Source of the DNA: Bradyrhizobium yuanmingense
Lineage (GTDB): Bacteria > Pseudomonadota > Alphaproteobacteria > Rhizobiales > Xanthobacteraceae
Direction: 5' to 3'
Assembly: GCF_900094575.1 (NCBI RefSeq)
Contig: NZ_FMAE01000004.1
Coordinates: 62,001-126,000, forward strand
DNA: 64,000 bases
Positions 54,110 through 62,865 of the stretch are shown here, one piece after another (positions within the stretch are counted from its first letter, which is position 1; each line of letters opens with the position of its first letter). The notes beneath the pieces are model-generated. The model was not told the origin of the DNA and did no database searches. It saw only the letters and a program-made list of their open reading frames with translations. Made by a program: the position numbers and the translations under genes.

Positions 54110-56140
54110 ATGACTGCTTTGCCCGAACCGCAGATCACCCGCTACACTCGTTGGCTCGAGCGAGAGCATGGGCTGCACTTCGATCCGAGAACGACCGAAG
54201 GCTATGATGCGCTGTGGCGGTGGTCCGTGAACGAGCTCGATGCCTTCTGGTCGTCTGTTTGGCAATATTTTGACATTCAGTCCCCCACGCCGCACAGCGC
54301 CGTGTTGGTGGAAGAAAAGATGCCCGGAGCGCGGTGGTTTCCCGGGACGCATCTCAACTATGTGCAGCAGGTGTTCCGCCATGCCGACGCAGCGCATGCC
54401 GCTGGCCACCCGGCGATCGTGTTCCAAAATGAGCGTATGCGTGAGCACGGCGAGCTGCAGGAGGTGAGCTGGCCCGAGCTGCGTCGGCAGGTGGCGTCGC
54501 TCGCGGCGCATCTGCAGCGCCTCGGCGTCGAAGCTGGCGACCGGGTAGTCGCCGTCCTACCAAACACGCCGCAGACCGCTGTGGCTTTTCTCGCGGTGGC
54601 GAGCCTCGGGGCTGTGTGGTCAGTGTGCTCTCCCGACATGGGTGCCATCGCGGTGCTCGATCGCTTCCGCCAAATTGCGCCCAAGATCCTGATCGCTTGC
54701 GATGGCTACGTGTACGGCGGCACGGAATACGACAAACTGACGGTGCTAGAGAATCTGCTTGGCGAATTGCCGAGCGTACAGCATGTGGTGCTGTGGCGAT
54801 GTCTAGATGCGAACGCCGAGCCGGGGCGCCTGGCCTCCGCGTCTCGGCAGTCGCACGACTTCGATCAGTTGACTGCCGACGAGGCGACCCTGGTGCCCAA
54901 GTGGGTCGGCTTCGACCACCCGCTGTGGGTCGTCTATTCTAGCGGTACGACCGGCCTGCCGAAGCCCATCGTGCATGGCCACGGCGGTGTGGTGCTTGAG
55001 GCGATCAAGATGCTCGGCCTGCACACGAATCTGGGCGCCACGGTCGACACGGGCGATCGCTACCACTGGTACAGCGCCACGGGTTGGATCATGTGGAACT
55101 CGCAGCTGGCGGGTCTGTTGCTCGGGACGACGATCTGCATCTACGACGGCAGCCCGGCCGGAAAGAGCGGGAATGCCGACTGGTCCACCCTGTGGCGCTT
55201 CGTCGACGAAGCCAGGGCGACCTTCTTCGGCGCCGGCAGTGCCTTTTTCTCCAGCTGCCTCAAAGCCGAGGTGAAGCCGAAGGAGATCCTCAAGCTCGCG
55301 CACCTGCGTGCCCTAGGAGCCACAGGCTCTCCGCTTGCCATCGAATGTTACCGCTGGGCCTACGACCACGTGCCTAAGGTTGAAGGAAAAGACATCTGGC
55401 TGTCGGTCGTATCGGGGGGCACCGATTTCGCCGGTGCTTTCATTGGGGGCCTGCCGACGCTGCCGGTCGTGGAAGGCGAGATGCAGTGCCGTTGTCTTGG
55501 TGCGGCAATCGAAGCATGGAATGAAGACGGAAAGCCGCTGACTGATGAAGTCGGTGAACTCGTTTGCACCAAGCCCATGCCGTCGATGCCGCTCTACTTC
55601 TGGAATGACCCTGACAACAAGCGCTACAACGAGAGCTATTTCGATATGTACCCGGGCGTTTGGCGTCACGGTGATTGGATTCGTCTCACGCCGAGCGGTG
55701 GCGCGATCATCTACGGCCGAAGCGACGCTACGATCAACCGCCATGGTATTCGTATGGGCACCTCTGAGCTCTATCGCGCTGCCGAAGCGCAGCCCGAAGT
55801 TATCGACAGTCTGGTGGTCGACCTCGAATACCTCGGCCGCGAAAGTTACATGCCACTCTTTGTGGTGTTGCGAGAGGGTCTGACCCTCGATCCGGCACTC
55901 GAAAAGCGCCTTCGCGAGGCCATCAAGACGGCGCTGTCAGCCCGCCATGTGCCAAACGAGATCATTCAAGTGAGTGCTATTCCGCGCACGCTGTCCGGTA
56001 AGAAGATGGAATTGCCTGTAAAGAAACTGCTGATGGGAACGGCGCCCGAGCAGCTGTTCAAGCTCGATGCGATGGCCAACGCGGATTGCGTACCCTGGTT
56101 CGTCGAGTTCGCGAAGCGGAGAATGTCTTCGAACGTCTGA
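54110..56140 (+). CDS. Acetoacetyl-CoA synthetase
   Basis: A 676-residue ligase of the acetoacetate-CoA ligase subfamily. It starts ITRYTRWLEREHGLHFD and contains the acetyl-CoA-synthetase-type N-terminal FWSSVWQYFDI, MPGARWFPGTHLNYVQQ, the P-loop VVYSSGTTGLPKPIVHGHGG, and the C-terminal RSDATINRHGIRMGTSELYR, with the lysine in LSGKKMELPVKKLL. It makes acetoacetyl-CoA from acetoacetate and ATP. This links to the thiolases of the window, which split acetoacetyl-CoA. It may also accept other 3-oxo-acids. Confidence 0.93.
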   Translation: MTALPEPQITRYTRWLEREHGLHFDPRTTEGYDALWRWSVNELDAFWSSVWQYFDIQSPTPHSAVLVEEKMPGARWFPGTHLNYVQQVFRHADAAHAAGHPAIVFQNERMREHGELQEVSWPELRRQVASLAAHLQRLGVEAGDRVVAVLPNTPQTAVAFLAVASLGAVWSVCSPDMGAIAVLDRFRQIAPKILIACDGYVYGGTEYDKLTVLENLLGELPSVQHVVLWRCLDANAEPGRLASASRQSHDFDQLTADEATLVPKWVGFDHPLWVVYSSGTTGLPKPIVHGHGGVVLEAIKMLGLHTNLGATVDTGDRYHWYSATGWIMWNSQLAGLLLGTTICIYDGSPAGKSGNADWSTLWRFVDEARATFFGAGSAFFSSCLKAEVKPKEILKLAHLRALGATGSPLAIECYRWAYDHVPKVEGKDIWLSVVSGGTDFAGAFIGGLPTLPVVEGEMQCRCLGAAIEAWNEDGKPLTDEVGELVCTKPMPSMPLYFWNDPDNKRYNESYFDMYPGVWRHGDWIRLTPSGGAIIYGRSDATINRHGIRMGTSELYRAAEAQPEVIDSLVVDLEYLGRESYMPLFVVLREGLTLDPALEKRLREAIKTALSARHVPNEIIQVSAIPRTLSGKKMELPVKKLLMGTAPEQLFKLDAMANADCVPWFVEFAKRRMSSNV

Positions 56141-56651
56141 AGGCGAGAATTCTGAAGCGGCAAACTGGGGAAGATGTCTCATGTTGGACCAGATTCAGGA
56201 GATTGGCCAAGCCTTCAAGTTCATACATCGTCAAGGCAGGATCCAAGCCAATCGTTGGCCTTACTCTGCAGTAGCGGTGATGGTCCCTGCCGAACTCAAG
56301 CACCCGTGATGATCAACTCCTTGCCACCTATGCGCATCGCCTGCGATGCCCTCGACCTTGGGCCGCAGTCGGCACACCGGCAGGAAGAGCTGCTTTGGGC
56401 CAACGCATGCTCGAACGCCTTTTTGGCAGTGCGGGCGGCCGATCGAGAACAGAGTCGAGCCCGGAAGACTGAATTCCGGCTGGCCTCCAAGGCACGGAGG
56501 CAAAGCGATTGTCGTGCGCCGAGAGATGATCGAAGCCACATGAGGGGAGAAAGTGGTCAGAAGCGCGGGCGGACGACTCCAGGCCGCTCGTTAGTTCCCT
56601 TCTCCTACTTTCTCGCGAAAGCGATGGAGTATTTCGGCCCAGTCCACGGAA
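56141..56651. other. 511-base space before luxR, no supported gene
   Basis: Short frames exist on both strands, for instance one at 56181 starting MLDQIQEIGQAFKF, but none extends, has family motifs or matches the codon pattern of the neighbours. I see no lux box or terminator here. The base composition is lower in GC than the catabolic genes to the left. Confidence 0.45.
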
Positions 56652-57383
56652 ATGAATCTCATGGAGAACGCATTCCAGGAGTTCGTTGACGCTCTTCTGA
56701 CCGCTAGCGACACGAACGCATTCGAACGGATTGCTGGACGTTTAACCAAAAAGTTCGGGTTCCAGAGGTTCGCCTATCTGCGATTGGCAGACGATTCGCC
56801 CATGCTGATCTCCTCTTACCCAAGAGTTTGGACCAGTCGCTATTTTCACCTTCAGTATCAGCAGCTTGATCCGGTGGTGCAGCGTGCGAAGGTTGAGCGG
56901 GATCTCTTCGTCTGGGGAGGAGAGATTTCCAAGCCACCGGGCTCTCGCGTGCAACGTCAATTTTTCGATGAGGCCATGACGTTTGGCATTCGATCCGGAA
57001 TCACGGTGCCGATTAGAGCTGGGTTCGGCCGAATGGCGGCATTCACGTTGGCGACGGGGGATAGAGAGACCAATCTTGACCGTCTTGCCGGTGAGTGGCG
57101 CGATATCATTCTCCAGGTTGGTCTATATTTCCACGCTCACGTTGCCGCTCGGATGGACACCGCGTTCACCCCGCAACAATACGGCGAGGGTGAGTTGACC
57201 CAGCGCGAACGTCAGTGCCTCGCATGGACCGCCCAAGGCAAAACGGTTGCTGACGTTTCCGTTCTGGTCGCGATCGCGCCACGTACCGTTGTCTTTCATC
57301 TCGAAAACGCGCGCCGCAAACTGGGCGCAGCGTCAATTGCGCAGTGTGTTGCGATAGCTCTCCGCCGCGGGCTCTTAAGCTAA
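56652..57383 (+). CDS. LuxR-family quorum-sensing regulator
   Basis: A 243-residue LuxR/TraR-type protein. The autoinducer-binding domain (residues 10-160) shows the conserved W and Y of the ligand pocket (RVWTSRYFHLQYQQLDPV, DP pair), FVWGG and FGIRSGITVPI. The GerE-type DNA-binding domain is at 180-243: LTQRERQCLAWTAQGKTVAD and RTVVFHLENARRKLG. It would bind an acyl-homoserine lactone and then the lux box at 57508. It is in the same direction as luxI, 200 bases upstream. A second ATG at 56661 is possible. Confidence 0.94.
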   Translation: MNLMENAFQEFVDALLTASDTNAFERIAGRLTKKFGFQRFAYLRLADDSPMLISSYPRVWTSRYFHLQYQQLDPVVQRAKVERDLFVWGGEISKPPGSRVQRQFFDEAMTFGIRSGITVPIRAGFGRMAAFTLATGDRETNLDRLAGEWRDIILQVGLYFHAHVAARMDTAFTPQQYGEGELTQRERQCLAWTAQGKTVADVSVLVAIAPRTVVFHLENARRKLGAASIAQCVAIALRRGLLS

Positions 57384-57507
57384 CGAATCTCTTGTCTCCT
57401 TTCCAGCAGAGCTAGCCCACGAAAAGCGCATGCCGGCAGCTCGCGCGGCGCAGTGCGTACTATGTTACGACCAACATGGTCTAGCATGGTCCAGTCGACG
57501 TGGCGCG

Positions 57508-57527
57508 AACTGCAAAATCTGACAGGC
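57508..57527 (+). promoter_or_regulatory. lux box before luxI
   Basis: AACTGCAAAATCTGACAGGC has the CTG-N10-CAG layout of LuxR/TraR sites, with AA and GC flanks near the ACCTG...CAGGT consensus. It ends 56 bases before the luxI start. This implies positive feedback of the LuxR protein on luxI and the gene behind it. Confidence 0.72.
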
Positions 57528-57583
57528 GATCACGTCTTCATTTTCTGCTGTCAAAGCCTTCTCGGTTGTTCGGGGAGGTCGGC

Positions 57584-58222
57584 ATGCATGCCATCGCGCT
57601 TCATAGGTCTGAATTTGGTGGCCATCTGGATTTGCTGACATCGATGTATCGATTGCGCCGACGCGTTTTCAAAGATCGGCTGCACTGGAGTGTGTCGGTC
57701 TCGGGCGACTTGGAAATAGATGTCTATGATGCTCTGAGCCCGACCTATCTTCTGGTGGTCTCAGATGACAACGAGGTGCTCGGCTGCGTCAGGCTGCTGC
57801 CGACAACAGGTCCAAACATGCTCGCCCACACCTTTGCCAATCTTCTCGGCGGCAGGGCGGCACCGAGTGACGAGCGCATTCTCGAAAGCTCGCGCTTCTG
57901 CGTCGACACTGAGCGCAACGTCGGCCCCGGCCGAGGCGGGCTCAATCGTGTCACCTTCGTGCTGTTTGCCGCAATGCTCGAGGCGATGCGAGCAGCGGGA
58001 GCACAGTCCATCGTGACTGTTACCGATGCCAGGATGGAACGCATCCTGAGAAGAGCCGGCTGGCCCTTGGAGCGCTTGTGCGACCCACAGCCGCTTGGAC
58101 AGACGATGGCGCTTGCAGGGTTTCTCCACGATTCGGACCAGGCGCTCGAGGCCATGTACCGCCAAGCCGGCGTCATTGGACCGGTGCTGGTTTTGCCCGG
58201 TGCTGAGCGCAAGGTTGCCTGA
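57584..58222 (+). CDS. LuxI-family acyl-homoserine lactone synthase
   Basis: A 212-residue autoinducer synthase. All invariant residues can be placed: MYRLRRRVFKDRLHW (R, F, W), EIDVYDAL (D, D), GCVRLLPTTGP (R) and ILESSRFCVD (E, R). ATG at 57584 has GGGGAGG 5 bases before; a 28-codon extension would run through the leader. The threonine in SIVTVTDARMERIL lies where 3-oxo-acyl-HSL makers often have Thr, which weakly favours a 3-oxo product. The signal cannot be read from sequence alone. The gene lies between luxR and an isochorismatase-fold gene 36 bases behind. Confidence 0.95.
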   Translation: MHAIALHRSEFGGHLDLLTSMYRLRRRVFKDRLHWSVSVSGDLEIDVYDALSPTYLLVVSDDNEVLGCVRLLPTTGPNMLAHTFANLLGGRAAPSDERILESSRFCVDTERNVGPGRGGLNRVTFVLFAAMLEAMRAAGAQSIVTVTDARMERILRRAGWPLERLCDPQPLGQTMALAGFLHDSDQALEAMYRQAGVIGPVLVLPGAERKVA

Positions 58223-58258
58223 TCTTTCGCTTAATTGTCGTAGCCGAGGTCTCGTCCC

Positions 58259-58792
58259 ATGCTGGCCGATCCGCGACATAGCTGCATCGTTCTTTTGAAC
58301 ATCACGCGAGTCGGTCGATTGGATGCTAATGCGTCCGCCCGCGCGCAGGGCGAAAGTCTCGCTCTGCTGTCTGCCTGCCGCGAGGTTTTTGGCATTCCCC
58401 AAATTGCGATTGGCGAATACGAGCGAGACCTGCTTCCAGATCACATTGCCGCGTCCGTCGAGCGCTTGGATGTCGATCCCTTGGCTCTTTGGTGGGACCC
58501 GCAGCTCGCCGGACGCCTCACGGAATTGGGCACGGGCGTGCTCTTTTTGGGCGGAGCATTCCTTGAAGAAGAGGTGCTGATCGCGGCACTGGAAGGAGTG
58601 CGGCACGGGTACGATATCCGGCTGGTCCCGGATTTGTCGCTTGCACGTGACAAGCGCGATCGGTCGATTGCTTTAGCGCGACTAGCCCATCACGGCGTAC
58701 TCTCCACGACATTACGCCAAGCTCTTCTTGAATGGGCCGTCTCACTGGGCGATCAGGAGGTCAGACGGACGGTTCGTGAATTGCTAGCCTAA
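58259..58792 (+). CDS. Isochorismatase-fold protein lacking the catalytic residues
   Basis: A 177-residue protein of the cysteine-hydrolase (isochorismatase/YcaC) fold. The C-terminal half is typical in order and spacing: LWWDPQLAGRLTELGTGVLF, ALEGVRHGYDIRLVPDLSLA, LARLAHHGVLSTT, LLEWA. The nucleophile motif, normally G-x-x-T-E-x-C-V, reads GGAFLEEEVL, so Cys is Glu, and the first catalytic Asp region (LLVDxQ in YcaC) is LLNITR. It therefore looks like a pseudoenzyme. It starts 36 bases after luxI with no terminator between and ends before a hairpin, so it should be co-expressed with luxI. A binding or signal-modulating role is possible. Confidence 0.75.
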   Translation: MLADPRHSCIVLLNITRVGRLDANASARAQGESLALLSACREVFGIPQIAIGEYERDLLPDHIAASVERLDVDPLALWWDPQLAGRLTELGTGVLFLGGAFLEEEVLIAALEGVRHGYDIRLVPDLSLARDKRDRSIALARLAHHGVLSTTLRQALLEWAVSLGDQEVRRTVRELLA

Positions 58793-58801
58793 TCGGCGCC
58801 T

Positions 58802-58823
58802 CCCGCAAGCTAGAGCTTGCGGG
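58802..58823 (+). terminator. Hairpin after the quorum-sensing unit
   Basis: CCCGCAAGCT-AG-AGCTTGCGGG is a perfect 10-bp stem, 9 bases after the stop. There is no T-run, so it may be a weak or Rho-assisted end, or protect the 3' end. Confidence 0.55.
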
Positions 58824-59273
58824 CCGGGCTCTCGTTGAACCGAGCCCGCTTCGCGGTCTCGGCCTTGCGGCTTCGATCCCTGGCGCAAACAGGTCGTCTA
58901 CAGATCCTGGCGCCTAAGTGCCGTCTACCTGGCAGGTGTCGTCTGCGTAATCGATCGCGGGCGACGGTCCCGACGACGTCGCCGAGATCGTTTGAGGCGA
59001 TGCTCTGAGGAGCCGGCCGCTGGCGGCCGGCGCTTTTGATGGGCCCCCGGAAGCCGGGGTGGGCGGCGCTCCCGCATAGCCCCGAACCGGCGGTCCGCAA
59101 CCGCGCCTCGGTAACCCGCTCGAGGTCGCTGGTGTCGTTGGCGCGGTCCTCCGCTGCCGCTTCGGCCGTTCCGGTGCGGTCCGCCTCTCGCGTTCGGGGC
59201 TTTCCGGTCGTTCTTCGCCGCCCACCCCGCCTTTCGGGGGCAGGGCGCGGAAGAGGAGCGAGCGGAGATCGTC
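58824..59273. other. GC-rich leader before the ArdC-like gene
   Basis: No gene is supported here. A second hairpin, GCCGGCCGC-TG-GCGGCCGGC followed by GCTTTT (59013-59038), could be a terminator or attenuator. Several short palindromes occur, including ACCTG-G-CAGGT at 58927. The base composition becomes clearly more GC-rich than in the luxRI area, so the boundary of a different DNA segment probably lies here. Confidence 0.45.
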
Positions 59274-60242
59274 ATGTCTAACAGTTCAACCCACCATCGC
59301 GCGGCCAAGCCGAAGGCAGGTCTCTACGAAGAAATCACCGCCCACATCGTTGCGGATCTGGAGGCGGGCATCTTCCCCTGGGCTCGGCCGTGGGGCACTG
59401 GTGGCGGCAGTCAGGCTTTCGCCCTGCCCAGAAATGCAGCCACGGGCAAAACCTATTCGGGGATCAACGTCCTGATCCTGTGGGGACGGCTGTTCGAGTG
59501 CAGCTTTGCCTCCTCGCGGTGGCTCACCTTTCGCCAAGCCTCAAGCCTCGGCGGATCAGTGCGCAAGGGAGAACACGGCGTCACCGTCTGCTATGCCGAT
59601 CGGTTCATTCCCAAACCCGAGCACGAAGAGGCGGGGCGCACCTCTCAAGGCGGACAGGAAGCCGAAGGGGCGGCCATTCCATTCCTGCGGCGCTACACCG
59701 TCTTCAATGTCGACCAGTGCGACAACTTGCCGGACCATTGTCTTGCGGAAGCACCAGCCTTGCCCGAGCGAGAAATCGTGCCGCAGGCCGAAGCGCTTAC
59801 CGTTGCAACACGGGCCGATATCCGCATCGGTGGCGCAAAGGCGTTTTACTCACCATCGGAAGACGCCGTGCACGTCCCGCCACAGCCCGCCTTTTACGAG
59901 CAGATCAACTACTACCGAACGGTATTTCACGAGCTTGGGCATTGGACCGGCCACCCCTCGCGCTTGAACCGGGATCAGTTGGGTGCATTTGGCACAAAGC
60001 TCTACGCCAACGAAGAGCTGATCGCCGAACTGACCGCAGCCTTCGTTTGTGCTGCGCTGACGATCAAGCCCACCGTCCGCCATGCCGATTACCTCGGCTC
60101 GTGGCTCAAGGTCCTTCGGGAAGACAGCCGCGCGATCTTCCGCGCCGCCAGCAAGGCCTCAAAGGCTGCCGACTTTCTGCTTGCCTTCGCAGAAGGCGGC
60201 GAGACCTCCGCAGCCGCGACACAGCCCGAGATTGGTCCGTAA
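59274..60242 (+). CDS. ArdC-like antirestriction protein with zincin motif
   Basis: A 322-residue protein. The N-terminal single-strand-DNA-binding domain is typical of ArdC/TraC primase-like proteins (GLYEEITAHIVADLEAGIFP, WARPW, ATGKTYSGINVLILW). The C-terminal metallopeptidase-like part has the zinc motif FHELGHWTGH (about residue 220) and the downstream glutamate in YANEELIAELTAAF. ArdC proteins protect incoming plasmid DNA from restriction. GAGCGGAG precedes the ATG. With the ParB-like and DUF736 genes behind, it marks plasmid or ICE DNA of Rhizobiales type. Confidence 0.93.
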   Translation: MSNSSTHHRAAKPKAGLYEEITAHIVADLEAGIFPWARPWGTGGGSQAFALPRNAATGKTYSGINVLILWGRLFECSFASSRWLTFRQASSLGGSVRKGEHGVTVCYADRFIPKPEHEEAGRTSQGGQEAEGAAIPFLRRYTVFNVDQCDNLPDHCLAEAPALPEREIVPQAEALTVATRADIRIGGAKAFYSPSEDAVHVPPQPAFYEQINYYRTVFHELGHWTGHPSRLNRDQLGAFGTKLYANEELIAELTAAFVCAALTIKPTVRHADYLGSWLKVLREDSRAIFRAASKASKAADFLLAFAEGGETSAAATQPEIGP

Positions 60243-60361
60243 CGACGGGTCGAGCGGCGGCGCTCGCCTTTCGCTCGCCCCGTGAACGGCCTCTCGATCG
60301 TCGGGCTCTTCGAAGAGGCCGGCCGCAATTAACGAGCCCACACTCAAGAAGGACTATAGAC

Positions 60362-62092
60362 ATGGAACTGCGCAACATCGCTCTTTGCAATCTCAGGATC
60401 GCAAACGTCAACGTCCGGCATAGCCGGAAAGCCCCTGATATCTCCGACATCCTGCCATCGGTCCGCGCGCGCGGCGTGCTGCAACCCTTGCTGGTCCGGC
60501 CCCAGGGCGACGCCTTCGAGATCGTCGCCGGCCGACGCCGTTTCTTTGCCGCAAGCAAGGTCGCTGAGGAGCAGGGGATGCCGACCGCAGATGTCCTGCT
60601 GCCTTGCGCGGTTACGGAATCTGGCAACGACGCCGACGCTCCGGAAGCGTCCCTGATTGAGAACGTAGCACGCGCGCCAATGGACGAACTGCAAGAATAT
60701 GAAGCGTTCGCCAAGCTGTTGAAGCAGGGAAAGAGCGTCGCCGACATCGCCCAAACCTTCGGCCAGACCGAGCGCTATATCAAACAGCGCCTTGCGCTCG
60801 CCGGCCTCAACAGCGCTATCAAGCAGGCCTACCAGAACGGCGACATCGAGCCCGAGGAATTGCAACTGCTCGCCAGCGCCACACGCAGCCAGCAAAAGGA
60901 CTGGGTCGCGGCGTTTGAGGCGGAGAATGGTCCGGATGGCGATGTTGATGAAGCCCCAAGGGGCCACCAGTTGAAGCAATGGCTGTTCGGGAGCGAGCAG
61001 ATCGCAACCACCGCTGCGCTGTTTCCGCTCGAAGCCTACAAGGGCGAAATCGTCACCGATCTTTTCGGCGACGTCAGCTATTTTGCAGATAGCGCAGGTT
61101 TCTGGACCTTGCAGAACGTTGCCATTGCGAGCATGAGAGACGACCTTGCGGTCAAGGGCTGGAAGGTCACGGTGCTCGACAAAGGCACGCGATTTCCGTC
61201 ATGGCAATATGACGAGGTCCCGTTGGAGGACGGCGGCGAAGCCTTCATCGAGGTCCGCAACAATGGCGAGGTGGAGGTTCACGAAGGCTACCGAGCTTAC
61301 GCGGAAACTTGCAGCGGGACCAAGGCAGAGGAGTCGGGCGGAGCGCCGCGAGCTTCACGACCCGAACTCACCAGGGCCGCCGAGAACTACCTTGCCCTGC
61401 ACCGGCACGCCATCGTCCGTGCGGAGCTGCTGGCTCACCCAGGCATCGCCCTGCGGCTCGCGGTCGCCCATATGATCGGCAGTTCACCGATCTGGAGCGT
61501 CAAGCCTGACCCGCAGCGAGCGGACAAGGAGACGACCAGCCAAAGCGTAGCGGCAAGCCCTGCCCAATCGGCCCTCGATAGCGAACGGGATGCCATTCTC
61601 GACCTCTTGCAGGTCGAGAAGAGCTATTACGGCACCGTCACGCGTGGCAACGGAGATGCGTTCACGGCGGTCGGCCTGTTTGCCAGATTGCTGGCGCTGC
61701 CCGACGATGCCGTGCTGCGGATCGTTGCCCTCGTCATGGCCGAGACCTTGGCGGCTGGTTCGATCCTCAACGAGGCCGCTGGGCTCGCGATCAAACCGGA
61801 CGTGACACAGTGGTGGAAGCTGGACGACGTCTTTCTCGACCTCCTCAAGGATCGAACTGCGATCAACACGTTGCTCTCCGAGATCGCGGGCAAGGCTGTT
61901 GCGGACGCCAATGTGTCGGAGACCGGCAAGGTGCAGAAAAAGATCATCCACGACTGCCTGAACGGCGAGGGAAGGGAGCGCGCTGAGGGCTTCGTGCCCC
62001 GCTACATGACTTTCCCGATCGGCCATTACGACCCGAACAAAACCCTTGAAATCGCACGGGCCTCAGAAAGCATTAACGCTTTGTTTACCTGA
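60362..62092 (+). CDS. ParB/RepB-like nuclease-domain protein, large form
   Basis: A 576-residue protein. The ParB/sulfiredoxin-type domain is in residues 1-110: DILPSVRARGVLQPLLVRPQ, EIVAGRRRFFAASKVAEEQG, then SLIENVARAPMDELQEYEAF. A helix-turn-helix follows (KSVADIAQTFGQTERYIKQR). The rest is a long region of unknown function typical of plasmid versions in Rhizobiales and sphingomonads. AAGAAGGAC precedes the ATG at 60362; upstream extension would overlap the ArdC gene. No ParA partner is beside it, so it is more likely an accessory regulator of plasmid or ICE maintenance than a partition protein. Confidence 0.92.
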   Translation: MELRNIALCNLRIANVNVRHSRKAPDISDILPSVRARGVLQPLLVRPQGDAFEIVAGRRRFFAASKVAEEQGMPTADVLLPCAVTESGNDADAPEASLIENVARAPMDELQEYEAFAKLLKQGKSVADIAQTFGQTERYIKQRLALAGLNSAIKQAYQNGDIEPEELQLLASATRSQQKDWVAAFEAENGPDGDVDEAPRGHQLKQWLFGSEQIATTAALFPLEAYKGEIVTDLFGDVSYFADSAGFWTLQNVAIASMRDDLAVKGWKVTVLDKGTRFPSWQYDEVPLEDGGEAFIEVRNNGEVEVHEGYRAYAETCSGTKAEESGGAPRASRPELTRAAENYLALHRHAIVRAELLAHPGIALRLAVAHMIGSSPIWSVKPDPQRADKETTSQSVAASPAQSALDSERDAILDLLQVEKSYYGTVTRGNGDAFTAVGLFARLLALPDDAVLRIVALVMAETLAAGSILNEAAGLAIKPDVTQWWKLDDVFLDLLKDRTAINTLLSEIAGKAVADANVSETGKVQKKIIHDCLNGEGRERAEGFVPRYMTFPIGHYDPNKTLEIARASESINALFT

Positions 62093-62176
62093 ACTTCGGT
62101 CTGACGATTCGGACGCGGAACACCCTTCCGCGCCCGAATTTTGCAGCGTCCGAGTCGCATCTGAGTCAATCCGGTG

Positions 62177-62243
62177 AACAGGAAATTCCGGGAATCGAAA
62201 ACCGGGCGACTCATCCTATAGCTCGATCCGACTGAGCTAAGTG
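62177..62243 (-). other. tRNA-like remnant
   Basis: Read on the minus strand, TTAGCTCAGTCGGATCGAGC forms a perfect D-arm, and 25 bases on, CCCGG-TTTTCGATT-CCCGG resembles a T-arm with the TTCGATT core. The anticodon arm is too short and no acceptor stem closes, so it is not a working tRNA. It could be a degraded tRNA or an old attachment site of the mobile segment. Confidence 0.33.
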
Positions 62244-62252
62244 CAGTGCATC

Positions 62253-62417
62253 ATGGAGCGCACGATGGCGAACTCATACAAGCTGTTTCCCGAACCGCAG
62301 GTGGTGAGGCTTAGCCGCATTTGCCTCGCGCAAGCCGTCGTCTGCCTTTCGGCGCTGGCCTGCAACGCAGTCCTGCTGACGAAGATCGTGCCCACCATGC
62401 TGGGTGGGCTCAACTGA
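62253..62417 (+). CDS. Possible 54-residue membrane protein
   Basis: The frame starts MERTMANSYKLFPEPQVVRL and continues as one hydrophobic helix, AQAVVCLSALACNAVLL, before TKIVPTMLGGLN. An internal Met at codon 5 could also start. Composition is protein-like and it sits in an otherwise empty part behind the ParB-like gene. Ribosome site is poor. No family is recognised. Confidence 0.4.
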   Translation: MERTMANSYKLFPEPQVVRLSRICLAQAVVCLSALACNAVLLTKIVPTMLGGLN

Positions 62418-62571
62418 ACGCCGCCTTGCAGCTGGCGAGGCCGAGACGAAGGGGAGCAGACTCCAGAAATGTAAAGCCGGACCGTTCTGCGCGATGGCAC
62501 GCTCACGATCCGGCTTCAACGTTTTGACGCGATCCACTCTCGCCAAGGCCACCAAACAACTCACGCGAGCT

Positions 62572-62658
62572 TCATGATTGCGTCAGGCAAGGGCCTCTTG
62601 AAAGTGAAAGCGATTTCTTCGGGGTGGTCTTCTTCGCCTTCTTCGCTTTCTTGGCCAT
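62572..62658 (-). CDS. Possible 28-residue lysine-rich peptide, perhaps a cut histone-like protein
   Basis: On the minus strand MAKKAKKAKKTTPKKS is followed by SLSLSRGPCLTQS. Lysine/alanine repeats of this kind form the tails of H1-like proteins in Rhizobiales. GGAGGGCTC stands 6 bases before the ATG, which supports translation. The switch after PKKS suggests truncation by frameshift. It could equally be a relic. Confidence 0.35.
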   Translation of the reverse strand: MAKKAKKAKKTTPKKSLSLSRGPCLTQS

Positions 62659-62865
62659 GAGCCCTCCGTCAATCCATCAAAGCTAAAGTGCAAGCCGGGA
62701 ATCGGGCTGCACAAAAAACAGGGTAACACGAACTCGCGAGATTGACATTGCGACCACTGAACGTCGCGTGCGACCTCGCGTCTTTGAGTCTTGATGAGAG
62801 CAGAAGTGCTGCACGTGGAGCAGAGCACGGCCCACGCGAGCAGCTCTCGCGGGGGCCGAGGGGCG

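Noticed and set aside
58927-58937. Second lux box (ACCTG-G-CAGGT)
   Set aside because: The arms are right but the spacing is 1 base instead of 10 between CTG and CAG, and it is not close before a gene.
59390-60361. Extended N-terminus of the ParB-like protein
   Set aside because: It would lie out of frame inside the ArdC-like gene, and ParB-type sequence starts only at 60362.
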